A stretch of 64,000 nt of DNA from Dethiosulfovibrio russensis (GTDB lineage Bacteria > Synergistota > Synergistia > Synergistales > Dethiosulfovibrionaceae), in assembly GCF_021568855.1 (NCBI RefSeq), contig NZ_JAKGUG010000003.1:248001-312000 (forward strand), in the 5' to 3' direction. Of this stretch, positions 43,412 to 51,736 are shown one piece after another. Made by a program: the position numbers and the translations under genes. How positions within the stretch are numbered: position 1 is the stretch's first letter; each line of letters opens with the position of its first letter. The notes beneath the pieces were generated by a model that worked only from the letters and a program-made list of their open reading frames with translations, had not been told where the DNA came from and made no database searches.

Positions 43412-44784
43412 GGAAAGATCTCCATCAGACGTTCTAGCCCGTTGGATCTGGATCCCTTTATGGCGACGAAATATCCCTCCGACAGAAAACCCTTTAAATC
43501 GGAAGACAACGATTCGATATCCTCGTACACCTTTATCGATGGCTTTAGCCGGGCCCAAATAGGCCCTAAAAGCAAGACCCTTCCCAATGGCAGAGCTTTT
43601 TTAAGGATATCCTCATGGAAAGACAGGGCCCCTTTTCCAAGTTCTCCCATCTCTCCTAGAACGAGGATCCTTTTTTCCCTGGGGAAGGGACTCTGTGCCA
43701 CCAGATCTAGCATGGCTTCCATGGACTTTGGGTTGGCGTTGTAGCTTTCATCCAAAACCCAAACCCCACCTCTATCTTTCAAGACCCCTCTTCCATGGTA
43801 GGGCTTTATCGATGACAACCTGATAGAGGCTTCCTCCGGCGATATTCCCGATTCCACCGCGGTAGCCCATGCCATGCCCAGTAGGCTTGCGTTATGTATC
43901 CCGGCGACATTTGCCTTGATTCCGTAAAAGCTCCGATCTAGGTCTCTCCCGATACTCATAGAAAGAACAGGCCGTTCCTTCCAGTCGAGCCGTATATCCC
44001 TTAAAACATAGTTTCCGGAAGACCCTACCGATAAGGCTTGCCAATTCTCACATAAGGATCTCTTCTCCACAGCGGAGGACAATATAGAGTTGTCACCGTT
44101 GAAGATGACTTTCCTTAACTTCTTGGACTCGAGTATTTCAAGCTTTGCCTCTAGCACTCCTTCCAGGGTGCCTAGCCCCTCCAGGTGAGCCGGGACTACC
44201 TCGGTTATAACAGCCGTATCTACAGGATATAGATCGACCATCTCGGAGATCTCCCCTGGATGGTTGGTCCCCATCTCCAAGACTAGGACAGATGTATTCT
44301 CCGGCATCTCCGCTGCGGTAAGAGCACAACCGATTCTCGTATTGTGGCTGCTTCTGGCCCTGTAGACTCCTGACGAAGTCCCTCCCAAAGCGAGAAATAT
44401 CATCTCTCTGGTGGACGTCTTACCTACGCTTCCGGTTACGGCTATAACGTTTTTCAGGTCTTTGAGCCGATGCTGGGCTATTCTTATCAGTCCTTGCTCT
44501 GGGTCATCCACCTCTATCACTCGAAATCCCAGGGGGAGATCCTTTATTTTCTCCCTCCAAGAGGGACTCACCAGAGCGCAATGAGCTCCCCGGGAAACTG
44601 CGTTCAGGATGAAATCATGGCCATCCACGTTATTACCCGGCAAAGCCACGAATAGATCTCCCTCTTCTATCTTTCGACTGTCCACTCGGATAAGGCCGGA
44701 AAATTCGCCGTCGTCACCCTTGAGAGTTCCCTCCGCCAACGAGGCATATTTAGACCATGATTGGCTTTTTTGGCTCATTTCCAT
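43408..44784 (-). CDS. murF: UDP-MurNAc-tripeptide D-alanyl-D-alanine ligase
   Basis: MurF adds D-Ala-D-Ala. The 458-residue protein has DSRKIEEGDLFVAL near the N-terminus, the ATP loop GSVGKTSTREMI, and VLDESYNANPKSMEAML. It overlaps murE by 10 bp. No ddl gene, which makes the D-Ala-D-Ala substrate, is in this cluster. Confidence 0.96.
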   Translation of the reverse strand: MEMSQKSQSWSKYASLAEGTLKGDDGEFSGLIRVDSRKIEEGDLFVALPGNNVDGHDFILNAVSRGAHCALVSPSWREKIKDLPLGFRVIEVDDPEQGLIRIAQHRLKDLKNVIAVTGSVGKTSTREMIFLALGGTSSGVYRARSSHNTRIGCALTAAEMPENTSVLVLEMGTNHPGEISEMVDLYPVDTAVITEVVPAHLEGLGTLEGVLEAKLEILESKKLRKVIFNGDNSILSSAVEKRSLCENWQALSVGSSGNYVLRDIRLDWKERPVLSMSIGRDLDRSFYGIKANVAGIHNASLLGMAWATAVESGISPEEASIRLSSIKPYHGRGVLKDRGGVWVLDESYNANPKSMEAMLDLVAQSPFPREKRILVLGEMGELGKGALSFHEDILKKALPLGRVLLLGPIWARLKPSIKVYEDIESLSSDLKGFLSEGYFVAIKGSRSNGLERLMEIFP

Positions 44785-46274
44785 GGGATCCCTCGATCTT
44801 TCCCCCAGCTTCGTACCGACTCGGAGTCGCTATAGGGGGTCTTTTTCCCCTTTATCAGAATATATTTTTCCGGTCCCTTGCCTGAGATTACCACCAAATC
44901 TCCCTCTTTAGACATATCCAGGGCCTTGTAGATAGCGTCTTTTCTATCGATTACGACATCGTAGCTATTGCCCTCTACCTTACGGACGCCTTCCAATATG
45001 TCCCCGACGATCGACAGCGGATCCTCTCCTCTGGGGTTATCCATGGTCAGCACCAGATGGTCCGCCTTTTGCGCCGCTATCTCGCCCATCGCCCAACGAT
45101 TTCCTCTGAATCTCTCTCCACCTAAACCGAACACCCCGATAAGACGCCCTTTACATATTTCCCTGGCGGCTGAGAGAAGATTGCTCAATGCATCTGGTGT
45201 ATGAGCGTAATCCACGATGGCACAGCCTTTCTTTTCGAAAATGTAACGTTCCATTCTGCCCGGCACCTGAGGCATGTTTTCGAGGCCGTGCTGGATCTCA
45301 TCATATGAAAAACCCATAGAATAGCAGGCAGCGGCTGCTGCTAAGGCGTTGCTGACGTTATACCCCCCTATCAAGGGCAGACGCACCCGATTGGTCCGTC
45401 CCTCTATGGTGAGGTCGAAGAGAACCCCCCCTACGTCCAGAGCTATATCGGACCCCGTAACCGTAGCCGAGCTAGACTTGGAGGAATAGGTTACGACATC
45501 GGATCCGGCGCATTCTCTCAACAATCTTTTCCCATAGGGGTCGTCCAAGTTAAAAATTTTTTTGCAATCGGGTTTCATGTATCGTGTGAAAAGCGACTTT
45601 TTAGCCTCGAAATAGCGCTCCATATCTCCGTGAAAGTCGAGATGTTCAGGAGTTAGATTTGTAAAGACCGCCACGTCGAATAGACATCCCGACAACCGTC
45701 CCTGGACAAGACCATGAGAGGATGTCTCCATGATGCAACCGTTACAGCAGGACCGGACCATCTCGGATAGGAAAGACTGTATCTCCGATCCCTCCGGGGT
45801 AGTCCTATCGGCCTCGATTTCCTTGTTCCCGTCGTCATAGGTGATTGTCCCCAGCAAACCGACCTTGCCTCTTCCTCTCATGATGGACCGAATCATATAG
45901 GTGGTCGTGCTTTTACCGTTGGTTCCGGTAACTCCGATCATCGAGAGAGATTCCGAAGGATGGTCGTGAAAAGAAGAGGCTATCGCTCCTAAGGCGCTTC
46001 TGGCATCTGGGGTCAAGATGATCGGTACGTCTTTTTCCACTTCGTCGGGAATATGTTCACACAACAGAGCCGTCGCTCCCGATTTTACGGCAGCGACGGC
46101 GAATTTATGTCCGTCGTTATGGACTCCGGGCACGCAACAGAAGAGACTTCCCGATGTGACCTTACGGGAATCGAACTCGATAGAACGAACGATCTCATCG
46201 CTAAGTTGGCCTACGATCGCCGATACCATCCCGGAGGATTTAAGATCTTCGATTAGTTCATTAATTTTTTTCAT
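44775..46274 (-). CDS. murE: UDP-MurNAc-tripeptide synthetase, probable meso-DAP type
   Basis: MurE adds the third amino acid of the stem peptide. The 499-residue protein has FDSRKVTSGSLF, the ATP loop GTNGKSTTTYM, and at residues 412-415 the DNPR motif followed by GEDP. DNPR usually marks meso-diaminopimelate specificity; lysine enzymes have other residues here. It overlaps murF and lies 10 bp after ftsI. Confidence 0.95.
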   Translation of the reverse strand: MKKINELIEDLKSSGMVSAIVGQLSDEIVRSIEFDSRKVTSGSLFCCVPGVHNDGHKFAVAAVKSGATALLCEHIPDEVEKDVPIILTPDARSALGAIASSFHDHPSESLSMIGVTGTNGKSTTTYMIRSIMRGRGKVGLLGTITYDDGNKEIEADRTTPEGSEIQSFLSEMVRSCCNGCIMETSSHGLVQGRLSGCLFDVAVFTNLTPEHLDFHGDMERYFEAKKSLFTRYMKPDCKKIFNLDDPYGKRLLRECAGSDVVTYSSKSSSATVTGSDIALDVGGVLFDLTIEGRTNRVRLPLIGGYNVSNALAAAAACYSMGFSYDEIQHGLENMPQVPGRMERYIFEKKGCAIVDYAHTPDALSNLLSAAREICKGRLIGVFGLGGERFRGNRWAMGEIAAQKADHLVLTMDNPRGEDPLSIVGDILEGVRKVEGNSYDVVIDRKDAIYKALDMSKEGDLVVISGKGPEKYILIKGKKTPYSDSESVRSWGKDRGIPWK

Positions 46275-46284
46275 CTCAGAGTAA

Positions 46285-47904
46285 TCACTCTCCAGAATTC
46301 AATCTCTCTATATCCTCGACTATAGCCTTAAAGACCGGAGCGGCTATAGCTCCTCCGTAATATCGACCTTGACCAGGCTCACCAAGGACAACCAATAAGG
46401 TGTATTTCGGGGAATCGTAAGGCCAAAACCCTATGAACGATGCCACCATACGTTCCTTTGAGTATTCGCCTTTTACAGCCACCTGGGCGGTGCCGGTCTT
46501 TCCACCTATCTTAACCTCTTTGCAGTCGGCTTTTTTGCCCGTTCCCTCGACTATCACTCTTCGAAGCGTTTTTCTAAACCAATCGACGTAATGTGGAGGA
46601 AGCAAATCTCTCAGGACAACCGTTTTAGATCGATATATGGGCTTCCTCTCTCCATCCTCTACTCTGTCGACTATATGAGGGAGTAACAGCTTTCCTCCGT
46701 TTATGACGGCGTTGAAGGCTGTTATCAGTTGGATAGGCGTAACAGCTATTCCCTGTCCTATCGCTATGTTAGCGGGGATTACTCCGTACCATCTTTCTGG
46801 AGGTAGCAATAACCCGTTTTCCTCTCCGTTCAACTCTACTCCGGTTTTCTTTCCAAATCCCCAGGCTTCCAGATCTCTGTAGGCTTCGTAGGGATTGAGT
46901 TTAATGCCGATCTGAGCCATACCGACGTTGGAGGAATATATGAGAACGTCGGAAAGGTCTATCTTGCCTTTTCCGCGCCCATGAGAGTTGGAAATCCAAC
47001 CGTCGGCCACCTTGATTCTGCCGTTATCTATAAACCAGGAGTTTCTTCCTACTATCTTGGACTGAAGCGCCATGGCCACAATAACAGGCTTCAAGGTAGA
47101 CCCAGGTTCGTAAACCCTGCTGATACAGTTGTTAGTCATGCTATCGTTATTCAGGGTTGTCCTCTTGTTGGCGTTGAAGCTGGGCCAACTGGCCATCCCA
47201 ACTATTCTTCCCGTATCGCTTTCCAGACAGAGAGCAGCACCCCATTTAACCTTTTCCTTGATTGATATATCCGAAAGTCGCTTTTCGAGAATATATTGTA
47301 TACGACGATCCACTGTCAAGAAAACCTTACCTTCAGAACCACTGATCGTGGAATCTCTTCGTCCTCTGGTTTTCATAGTCCAACCGGAGGGAGTGTAAAG
47401 TACATCGTTCCACATCAGTTCCAGGCCAGCCAACCCTATCCCATCTATGTCGCAATATCCCAAAACGTGGGACAGAAGGGTCTCATTAGGATATATTCTC
47501 TTCGTCTCCTGGAGAACGTGGAGTCCATCCAGGCCCATATCGAGTATTTTCTTAGCTTTTTCGTCATCCAGCTGTCTCAGGACCCAATAAAAACGGCCTC
47601 TTTTGAGCGACGACAGGATAGCCGTCTTCTCTTTCGAGACCCACTCGCTGAGTTTATCGGCGTTATCGGTGTTCCAATCTCTGGGGTCGACATACAGGCT
47701 CGCGGTAGGGACGGAGATCGCTAAAGGCTCGCCTCTTCTATCCAAGATAGGTCCTCTAGTTGAGCAGGTTCTACCGAACCTATTGCTCTGATTTCCAAGC
47801 CTCTCTACGACCCTCTCGTCCGGCTTTATCTGAAGGACGATGATCCTGCCTATCAAACCTGCTATAACCAGAAAAAGAAGCACCCATGGAAAATTCTTTT
47901 TCAT
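46285..47904 (-). CDS. ftsI: Division-type penicillin-binding protein FtsI/PBP2
   Basis: This transpeptidase cross-links septal peptidoglycan with FtsW. The 539-residue protein has an N-terminal membrane helix, a pedestal domain (RGPILDRRGEPLA at about 50-62), and the three penicillin-binding motifs: STLK (Ser269-Lys272), SSN (324-326) and KTG (469-471). No PASTA domains follow. Its ATG overlaps the ftsL-like stop. Confidence 0.95.
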   Translation of the reverse strand: MKKNFPWVLLFLVIAGLIGRIIVLQIKPDERVVERLGNQSNRFGRTCSTRGPILDRRGEPLAISVPTASLYVDPRDWNTDNADKLSEWVSKEKTAILSSLKRGRFYWVLRQLDDEKAKKILDMGLDGLHVLQETKRIYPNETLLSHVLGYCDIDGIGLAGLELMWNDVLYTPSGWTMKTRGRRDSTISGSEGKVFLTVDRRIQYILEKRLSDISIKEKVKWGAALCLESDTGRIVGMASWPSFNANKRTTLNNDSMTNNCISRVYEPGSTLKPVIVAMALQSKIVGRNSWFIDNGRIKVADGWISNSHGRGKGKIDLSDVLIYSSNVGMAQIGIKLNPYEAYRDLEAWGFGKKTGVELNGEENGLLLPPERWYGVIPANIAIGQGIAVTPIQLITAFNAVINGGKLLLPHIVDRVEDGERKPIYRSKTVVLRDLLPPHYVDWFRKTLRRVIVEGTGKKADCKEVKIGGKTGTAQVAVKGEYSKERMVASFIGFWPYDSPKYTLLVVLGEPGQGRYYGGAIAAPVFKAIVEDIERLNSGE

Positions 47905-48308
47905 CTATAGTGCTTGTCCGGCAGAGAGCCACTCCATCTTTTGGGATCGGACATCGAGGATGCAGCCTTTCCTGAGAACTGAACCCTTATTATCCCCGCG
48001 TAGGACTCCTCCGTCATACCCAGCTTTGTGCTGGCATATCCATATACCGTCGACGGCGATTCCATGGCGAGGCATTTCTTATGGATCGACGTGACCTGAG
48101 TCTCCAAGTCGCTTACCTTCGCGGTGAGTTCGTCCAGTTCGGATTCAAGAACTAGACCATACATTCTCAGACACACCAAAGAAGAACATAGCATCATAGC
48201 CAGAACGAGGAAGAGGACAAAGACAGGGCTTATCTTGATTTTTTTCCTTCCGACACGGACGTCATCAGATCGATAACGGTCTTCTCTGGTTTTATCGTTG
48301 AAAAGCAC
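47901..48308 (-). CDS. ftsL: FtsL-like bitopic division protein
   Basis: The 135-residue protein has a basic cytoplasmic start, one membrane helix (about residues 29-52), and a short coiled-coil segment (about 55-75 with LESELDELTAKVSDLETQV). A C-terminal tail of about 55 residues follows, unlike short FtsL proteins. FtsL sequences are poorly conserved; the call rests on topology and on position between rsmH and ftsI. GTG start, with AGGAGGG 7 bases upstream. Confidence 0.65.
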   Translation of the reverse strand: MLFNDKTREDRYRSDDVRVGRKKIKISPVFVLFLVLAMMLCSSLVCLRMYGLVLESELDELTAKVSDLETQVTSIHKKCLAMESPSTVYGYASTKLGMTEESYAGIIRVQFSGKAASSMSDPKRWSGSLPDKHYR

Positions 48309-48328
48309 GACAGCCCTCCTGTGTACGT

Positions 48329-49228
48329 CTATCCTTTGGCGAAAGCTCTAAGCTTAGCGCTTCTGGATTTGGGATTGTTCTCTATCTCCAGATCCGATGG
48401 TAACAGGGCCTTTTTAGTCAAAATAGTTCCTTCCCCCTGATCCTTCCATCCTCTGAACTTCCATTTGACTATTCTGTCCTCAAGGGAGTGATATGATACC
48501 ACCACCACAACCCCACCGGGAGATATAACATCTAGGGCGGAGTTCAGTCCCTCGTCCAAGGCATCCATCTCCTTGTTTACAGCAATTCTAAGAGCCTGAA
48601 AGACCTTCCTGGCAGGATGTCCTTTAGCCTTTCTCATTACCGGAGCGGGAAGAGCCTTACGTATAACCTCTACCAGGGTATCCGTGTCCTCTATAGGACC
48701 GGTCTTTTCACGATAACGAACTATGGATTTGGCGATCGGCCAGGCAAATCGTTCCTCTCCGTATTTCCTGAAAACCTCGCTCAGCTCGGGAGCGGACAGT
48801 TCTCTGACCATATCGGCTGCGCTTTCGCCTCCGTCTTCGCGATTCATCCTCATATCCAAAGGCCCGTTCTCTCTGAAGGAAAAGCCCCTTTCCGGTAGGG
48901 ATATCTGCATATTGGAGATTCCTAGATCAAAGACGACTCCTCCCACGGGGATGGCCTCCACGTCTTCGAGTAAACCCTTTAGATCGGAAAAATTGCCCTT
49001 TATGGGAATGAATCTCTCTCCGAATGGCCCCAGTCTTTCCGAGGCTATTGTCAAAGCCTGAGGGTCTCTATCTATGCCGAAGACATTTACTCCTTCTATA
49101 CGATTCAGGATCGCTTCCGAATATCCCCCCAACCCTAAGGTGGCGTCTACTATAGGACCTGAGGAGCTCGTTTTTTTCAGATACTCAAGTACTTCCTCCA
49201 ACATAACGGGGACATGTTCAACCTTCAC
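48329..49228 (-). CDS. rsmH: 16S rRNA (cytosine-1402-N4)-methyltransferase RsmH
   Basis: RsmH (MraW) methylates C1402 in the 30S P site. The 299-residue protein has HVPVMLEEVLEYL, the SAM motif VDATLGLGGYSEAIL, FDLGISNMQ, and the C-terminal SYHSLEDRIVKWKFR and NPKSRSAKLRAF. The GTG start overlaps the mraZ stop as GTGA. Confidence 0.97.
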   Translation of the reverse strand: MKVEHVPVMLEEVLEYLKKTSSSGPIVDATLGLGGYSEAILNRIEGVNVFGIDRDPQALTIASERLGPFGERFIPIKGNFSDLKGLLEDVEAIPVGGVVFDLGISNMQISLPERGFSFRENGPLDMRMNREDGGESAADMVRELSAPELSEVFRKYGEERFAWPIAKSIVRYREKTGPIEDTDTLVEVIRKALPAPVMRKAKGHPARKVFQALRIAVNKEMDALDEGLNSALDVISPGGVVVVVSYHSLEDRIVKWKFRGWKDQGEGTILTKKALLPSDLEIENNPKSRSAKLRAFAKG

Positions 49229-49647
49229 TGCATCACTTCCTCGATCATCTTTCCCAGATCTCCAAGCAAGGTAGACCTTCTATCGTTCCAACGGACACGA
49301 TCCCATATCTCTATGTGGTCCTCGACCCCTATAACCGAAACATCCTCTTCCAGTCCTCCATAACGACGAAGAGAGGGAGATATAAGAATACGTCCGGTTT
49401 TATCCGGTGTGATTTCGTCGGCCATGGAAAAAAGGACTCTCTTGAAGTTCCTGGATTTTTCTTTAGAAAAAGGCAGTTCATCGAAGCGAGCTACGAAAGT
49501 CTGCCAGCTATCAAGTGGATATATCGCCATGCATCTCTCTATTCCTACGGTACATACAATGGGAGATCCGAGGGCATGCCGAAAACGGGAAGGGAGGATC
49601 ATCCGTCCCTTATCATCTATTTTATGGTCATAGCTCCCCAAGAACAT
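49225..49647 (-). CDS. mraZ: Transcriptional regulator MraZ
   Basis: MraZ is the DNA-binding autoregulator of the dcw cluster. The 140-residue protein has two SpoVT/AbrB-like repeats: MFLGSYDHKIDDKGRMILPSRFR begins the first (cut across), and ITPDKTGRILISPSLRRYGG marks the second. The ATG at 49647 is preceded by GGAGGACAAGCC, and the family always starts with this motif; the longer frame upstream is non-coding. Four spaced boxes lie in its leader. Confidence 0.96.
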   Translation of the reverse strand: MFLGSYDHKIDDKGRMILPSRFRHALGSPIVCTVGIERCMAIYPLDSWQTFVARFDELPFSKEKSRNFKRVLFSMADEITPDKTGRILISPSLRRYGGLEEDVSVIGVEDHIEIWDRVRWNDRRSTLLGDLGKMIEEVMQ

Positions 49648-49650
49648 GGC

Positions 49651-49690
49651 TTGTCCTCCACAACTTCCCATTTCTCTCCACGATACACCA
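49651..49690 (-). promoter_or_regulatory. Four tandem MraZ-type operator boxes
   Basis: On the minus strand, four TGG-starting boxes repeat at exactly 10-bp steps: TGGTG (to 49690), TGGAG (to 49680), TGGGA (to 49670), TGGAG (to 49660), each followed by a 5-bp spacer. MraZ in E. coli and Mycoplasma binds TGGGN-type repeats separated by 5 bp. The last box includes the mraZ ribosome site. Confidence 0.75.
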
Positions 49691-49695
49691 AGTAA

Positions 49696-49724
49696 ACAGT
49701 AGAACTTAAAGGTGAAAGAGTCAA
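49696..49724 (-). promoter_or_regulatory. Promoter of the dcw cluster
   Basis: TTGACT (49719-49724) and TACTGT (49696-49701) are separated by 17 bp on the minus strand. The expected start near 49689 falls in the first MraZ box, so MraZ binding would block initiation. Confidence 0.75.
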
Positions 49725-49756
49725 GAGGATCATGGGCTCTCATCGGATAAAAGGGC

Positions 49757-49799
49757 AAAAAAAAGGACCTAGGCCTTTTTTTTACTAGGCCGTAGGTCC
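49757..49799 (-). terminator. Intrinsic terminator of rnpB
   Basis: On the minus strand GGACCTA pairs with TAGGTCC and an inner GGCC pairs with GGCC, closing an A-rich loop. Eight U residues (49757-49764) follow. It separates rnpB from the dcw promoter. Confidence 0.85.
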
Positions 49800-49811
49800 C
49801 GAAAAAACGGT

Positions 49812-50154
49812 GCTGGAGAGCCTTCCTGTAAGCCGGGTTTTGTCGTGGGTAGTCATTTATCTAGGACATCCCTCACGAGACATCTCGAGCGACCGTACCC
49901 GGAGGTCGGCGGGCCGCCTCATCCCTCCCTATTCGGTCTTGCTCCGGACGGGGTTTACCTGGCACGACAGTCACCTGCCGTCCGGTGGGCTCTTACCCCA
50001 CCTTTTCACCCTTACCTCTCAAGGAGGCGGTATGTCTCTGTGGCACTGGCCTGTGGCTTACGCCAACTGGGCGTTACCCAGCGTCCTGCCCTTTGGAGCC
50101 CGGACTTTCCTCTCCCGATATTTATCGGCAGCGACTACCTGGAAGACTCTCAGG
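49812..50154 (-). ncRNA. rnpB: RNase P RNA, bacterial type A
   Basis: RNase P RNA is the catalytic part of the tRNA 5'-maturation enzyme. On the minus strand the conserved 5' core GAGGAAAGTCCGGGCTCC (about 50095-50113), the central AGCAAGACCGAATAG, and the 3' core ACAAAACCCGGCTTACAG are all present. The outer helix P1 is visible: 50141-50151 pairs with 49816-49826, with one G-U pair. The general layout matches the E. coli M1 RNA. The exact ends are estimates (a few bases). Open frames on the plus strand here are shadows. Confidence 0.95.
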
Positions 50155-50158
50155 AGGC

Positions 50159-50167
50159 AGTATATCA
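50159..50167 (-). promoter_or_regulatory. Extended -10 promoter of rnpB
   Basis: On the minus strand TGATATACT forms a TG-N-TATACT extended -10 element, with TATACT at 50159-50164. The expected start is about 50152, which agrees with the P1 helix. No good -35 is seen. Confidence 0.6.
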
Positions 50168-50170
50168 CAT

Positions 50171-50198
50171 TTCAAGTAATTCGCCGACATGGTATGAT
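50171..50198 (+). promoter_or_regulatory. Possible promoter of cheR
   Basis: TTCAAG (50171-50176) and TATGAT (50193-50198) are separated by 16 bp, about 34 bp before the cheR start. It is divergent to and overlaps the rnpB upstream region. Confidence 0.4.
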
Positions 50199-50231
50199 TG
50201 TAGACGATAACACTATAAAGGAGGGATTCCC

Positions 50232-51041
50232 TTGGTCGCTAACGAGAAGGACTATGATTCACCGGAATACACGCGTTTTAAACAACAGGTCCAAAAACTA
50301 ACTGGTCTAGATTTAAATTCGTACAAAAACCAAATACATCGCCGTGCTCATATGCTCATGAGCAGATGGAATTTGACCGATTACGACCAGTACTTTACCA
50401 TGATCAACAAAAACGAGGATAAACTGAGGGATTTTCTCGATTATCTTACGATAAACGTATCGGAGTTCCTAAGAAATCCTCCACGATGGTGGGATTTGAG
50501 AGATCATGTAATACCCGATCTCATCAAGACCAAAGGCAGTAAAAAACTTCGTCTTTGGAGTGCCGGATCAGCAACCGGAGAGGAACCCTACTCTCTTGCG
50601 ATGTTGTCCAGCGAATGCGGTCTATCCTCCGCTACTCCGGTCCATGCCAGAGATATCGACGCTGGCGCAATCGCCATAGCTCAAAGGGGGATCTATCACA
50701 AGAGACAGCTGGTAAACGTTCCTCCAGATTGGATAACAAAGTATTTCAAGGTCGTAGACGAGCAGACCTATCAGGTTAAGGACGATCTCAAAAAGAGAGT
50801 CGATTTTGCCAGATTGAACCTAATAGAGGATAGGTTTGAAAAAGATTACGATCTCATACTGTGCAGGAACGTGGTCATATACTTCAGGCCGGAGACGAAG
50901 GCGGTCCTTTATCAGAAGTTTTTCGATGCACTCAGACCGGGAGGGTATCTTCTAGTGGGATCGACGGAACAGATTTTCGAGTACAAATCCTACGGATTCG
51001 AGGCTGCAAAGCCCTTTCTTTACAGAAAACCCCTTAAATAG
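50232..51041 (+). CDS. cheR: CheR-type protein-glutamate methyltransferase
   Basis: CheR methylates glutamates of chemoreceptors using SAM. The 269-residue protein has an N-terminal helical domain with YLTINVSEFLRNP and a SAM-binding domain with LRLWSAGSATGEEPYSLAML, ARDIDAGAIAIAQRGIY, DLILCRNVVIYF and PGGYLLVGSTEQI. The start is TTG, 7 bases after AAGGAGGG. No other chemotaxis or flagellar gene is in the window. The gene stands alone between rnpB and a convergent terminator. Confidence 0.92.
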   Translation: MVANEKDYDSPEYTRFKQQVQKLTGLDLNSYKNQIHRRAHMLMSRWNLTDYDQYFTMINKNEDKLRDFLDYLTINVSEFLRNPPRWWDLRDHVIPDLIKTKGSKKLRLWSAGSATGEEPYSLAMLSSECGLSSATPVHARDIDAGAIAIAQRGIYHKRQLVNVPPDWITKYFKVVDEQTYQVKDDLKKRVDFARLNLIEDRFEKDYDLILCRNVVIYFRPETKAVLYQKFFDALRPGGYLLVGSTEQIFEYKSYGFEAAKPFLYRKPLK

Positions 51042-51052
51042 AAGGAAAGACC

Positions 51053-51099
51053 AAAAAAGCGGAGGTGGGGGGGTTTAAACCCCCCACCTCCGCTTTTTG
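51053..51099. terminator. Bidirectional terminator between cheR and the V-ATPase operon
   Basis: A long near-palindrome (about 51054-51073 with 51080-51098, loop TTTAAA) has a stem of G and C runs flanked by A-tract and T-tract. It can end cheR on the plus strand and atpD on the minus strand. Confidence 0.9.
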
Positions 51100-51100
51100 T

Positions 51101-51724
51101 TTAGTGAGATCTGACGATATCCTTGATCTTCATTATGCGGCTGAGAGTCGATCGTTCCTGTTCCTCCAGCTTCATGGTGATGTACTTTATGGTCTCTATA
51201 TTAGCTGGAATCAGAACGTGTTCCAACGCGTTGACCCTTCTTCGGGTCTTCTCTATCTCGGTCGACATGAGAGCTATGGCCTTTTCCTCCGCCGCAAGCT
51301 CTATGAGTTTCGGCATTATGGAGGAAAAACGCTCGAGAGCGACGTCGAGACTGCCCAGGGTTGTTGCAAAACCATAGTTTAGGGCTTTGCCTTCCTGGTC
51401 TATACCGTATTCTGGGACCACCACGCTCATGACGTTACGGTGCTCCACTGAAATACGGCACTTCGCCCCGGGTATCATAAGGGCCTGTTCCAACATGGCG
51501 GGCAAGGTCTGAGCTCTGGCGAGAAGGAAGCTTTCGTAACATTTACGGAGCTCTTCCTCCACCGCTTCGCGTTGCTCCTTGACCTTGCGGGCCTTTTCCA
51601 GAAAGGCCTTGATCAGGGCGTCCTGTTTGTCCTTCAGGAGCTTGTGGCCCCTCTTGGCCACCACCAGGTTCTTCTTGAGCCTGGAGAGCTCCATTCGGTT
51701 CGGGTTGACGTTCAGACGAGCCAT
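51101..51724 (-). CDS. atpD: V/A-type ATPase subunit D
   Basis: Subunit D is the central rotor stalk. The 207-residue protein is mostly long coiled coil, with NPNRMELSRLKKNLVVAKRG at the start and IEKTRRRVNALEHVLIP near the end. It is the last gene of the operon, 12 bp after atpB. Confidence 0.95.
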   Translation of the reverse strand: MARLNVNPNRMELSRLKKNLVVAKRGHKLLKDKQDALIKAFLEKARKVKEQREAVEEELRKCYESFLLARAQTLPAMLEQALMIPGAKCRISVEHRNVMSVVVPEYGIDQEGKALNYGFATTLGSLDVALERFSSIMPKLIELAAEEKAIALMSTEIEKTRRRVNALEHVLIPANIETIKYITMKLEEQERSTLSRIMKIKDIVRSH

Positions 51725-51736
51725 GACATCACCCCG

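Noticed and set aside
49810..50301. Open frames of 121-163 residues on the plus strand
   Set aside because: They lie over the RNase P RNA, whose conserved cores and P1 helix are clear on the minus strand.
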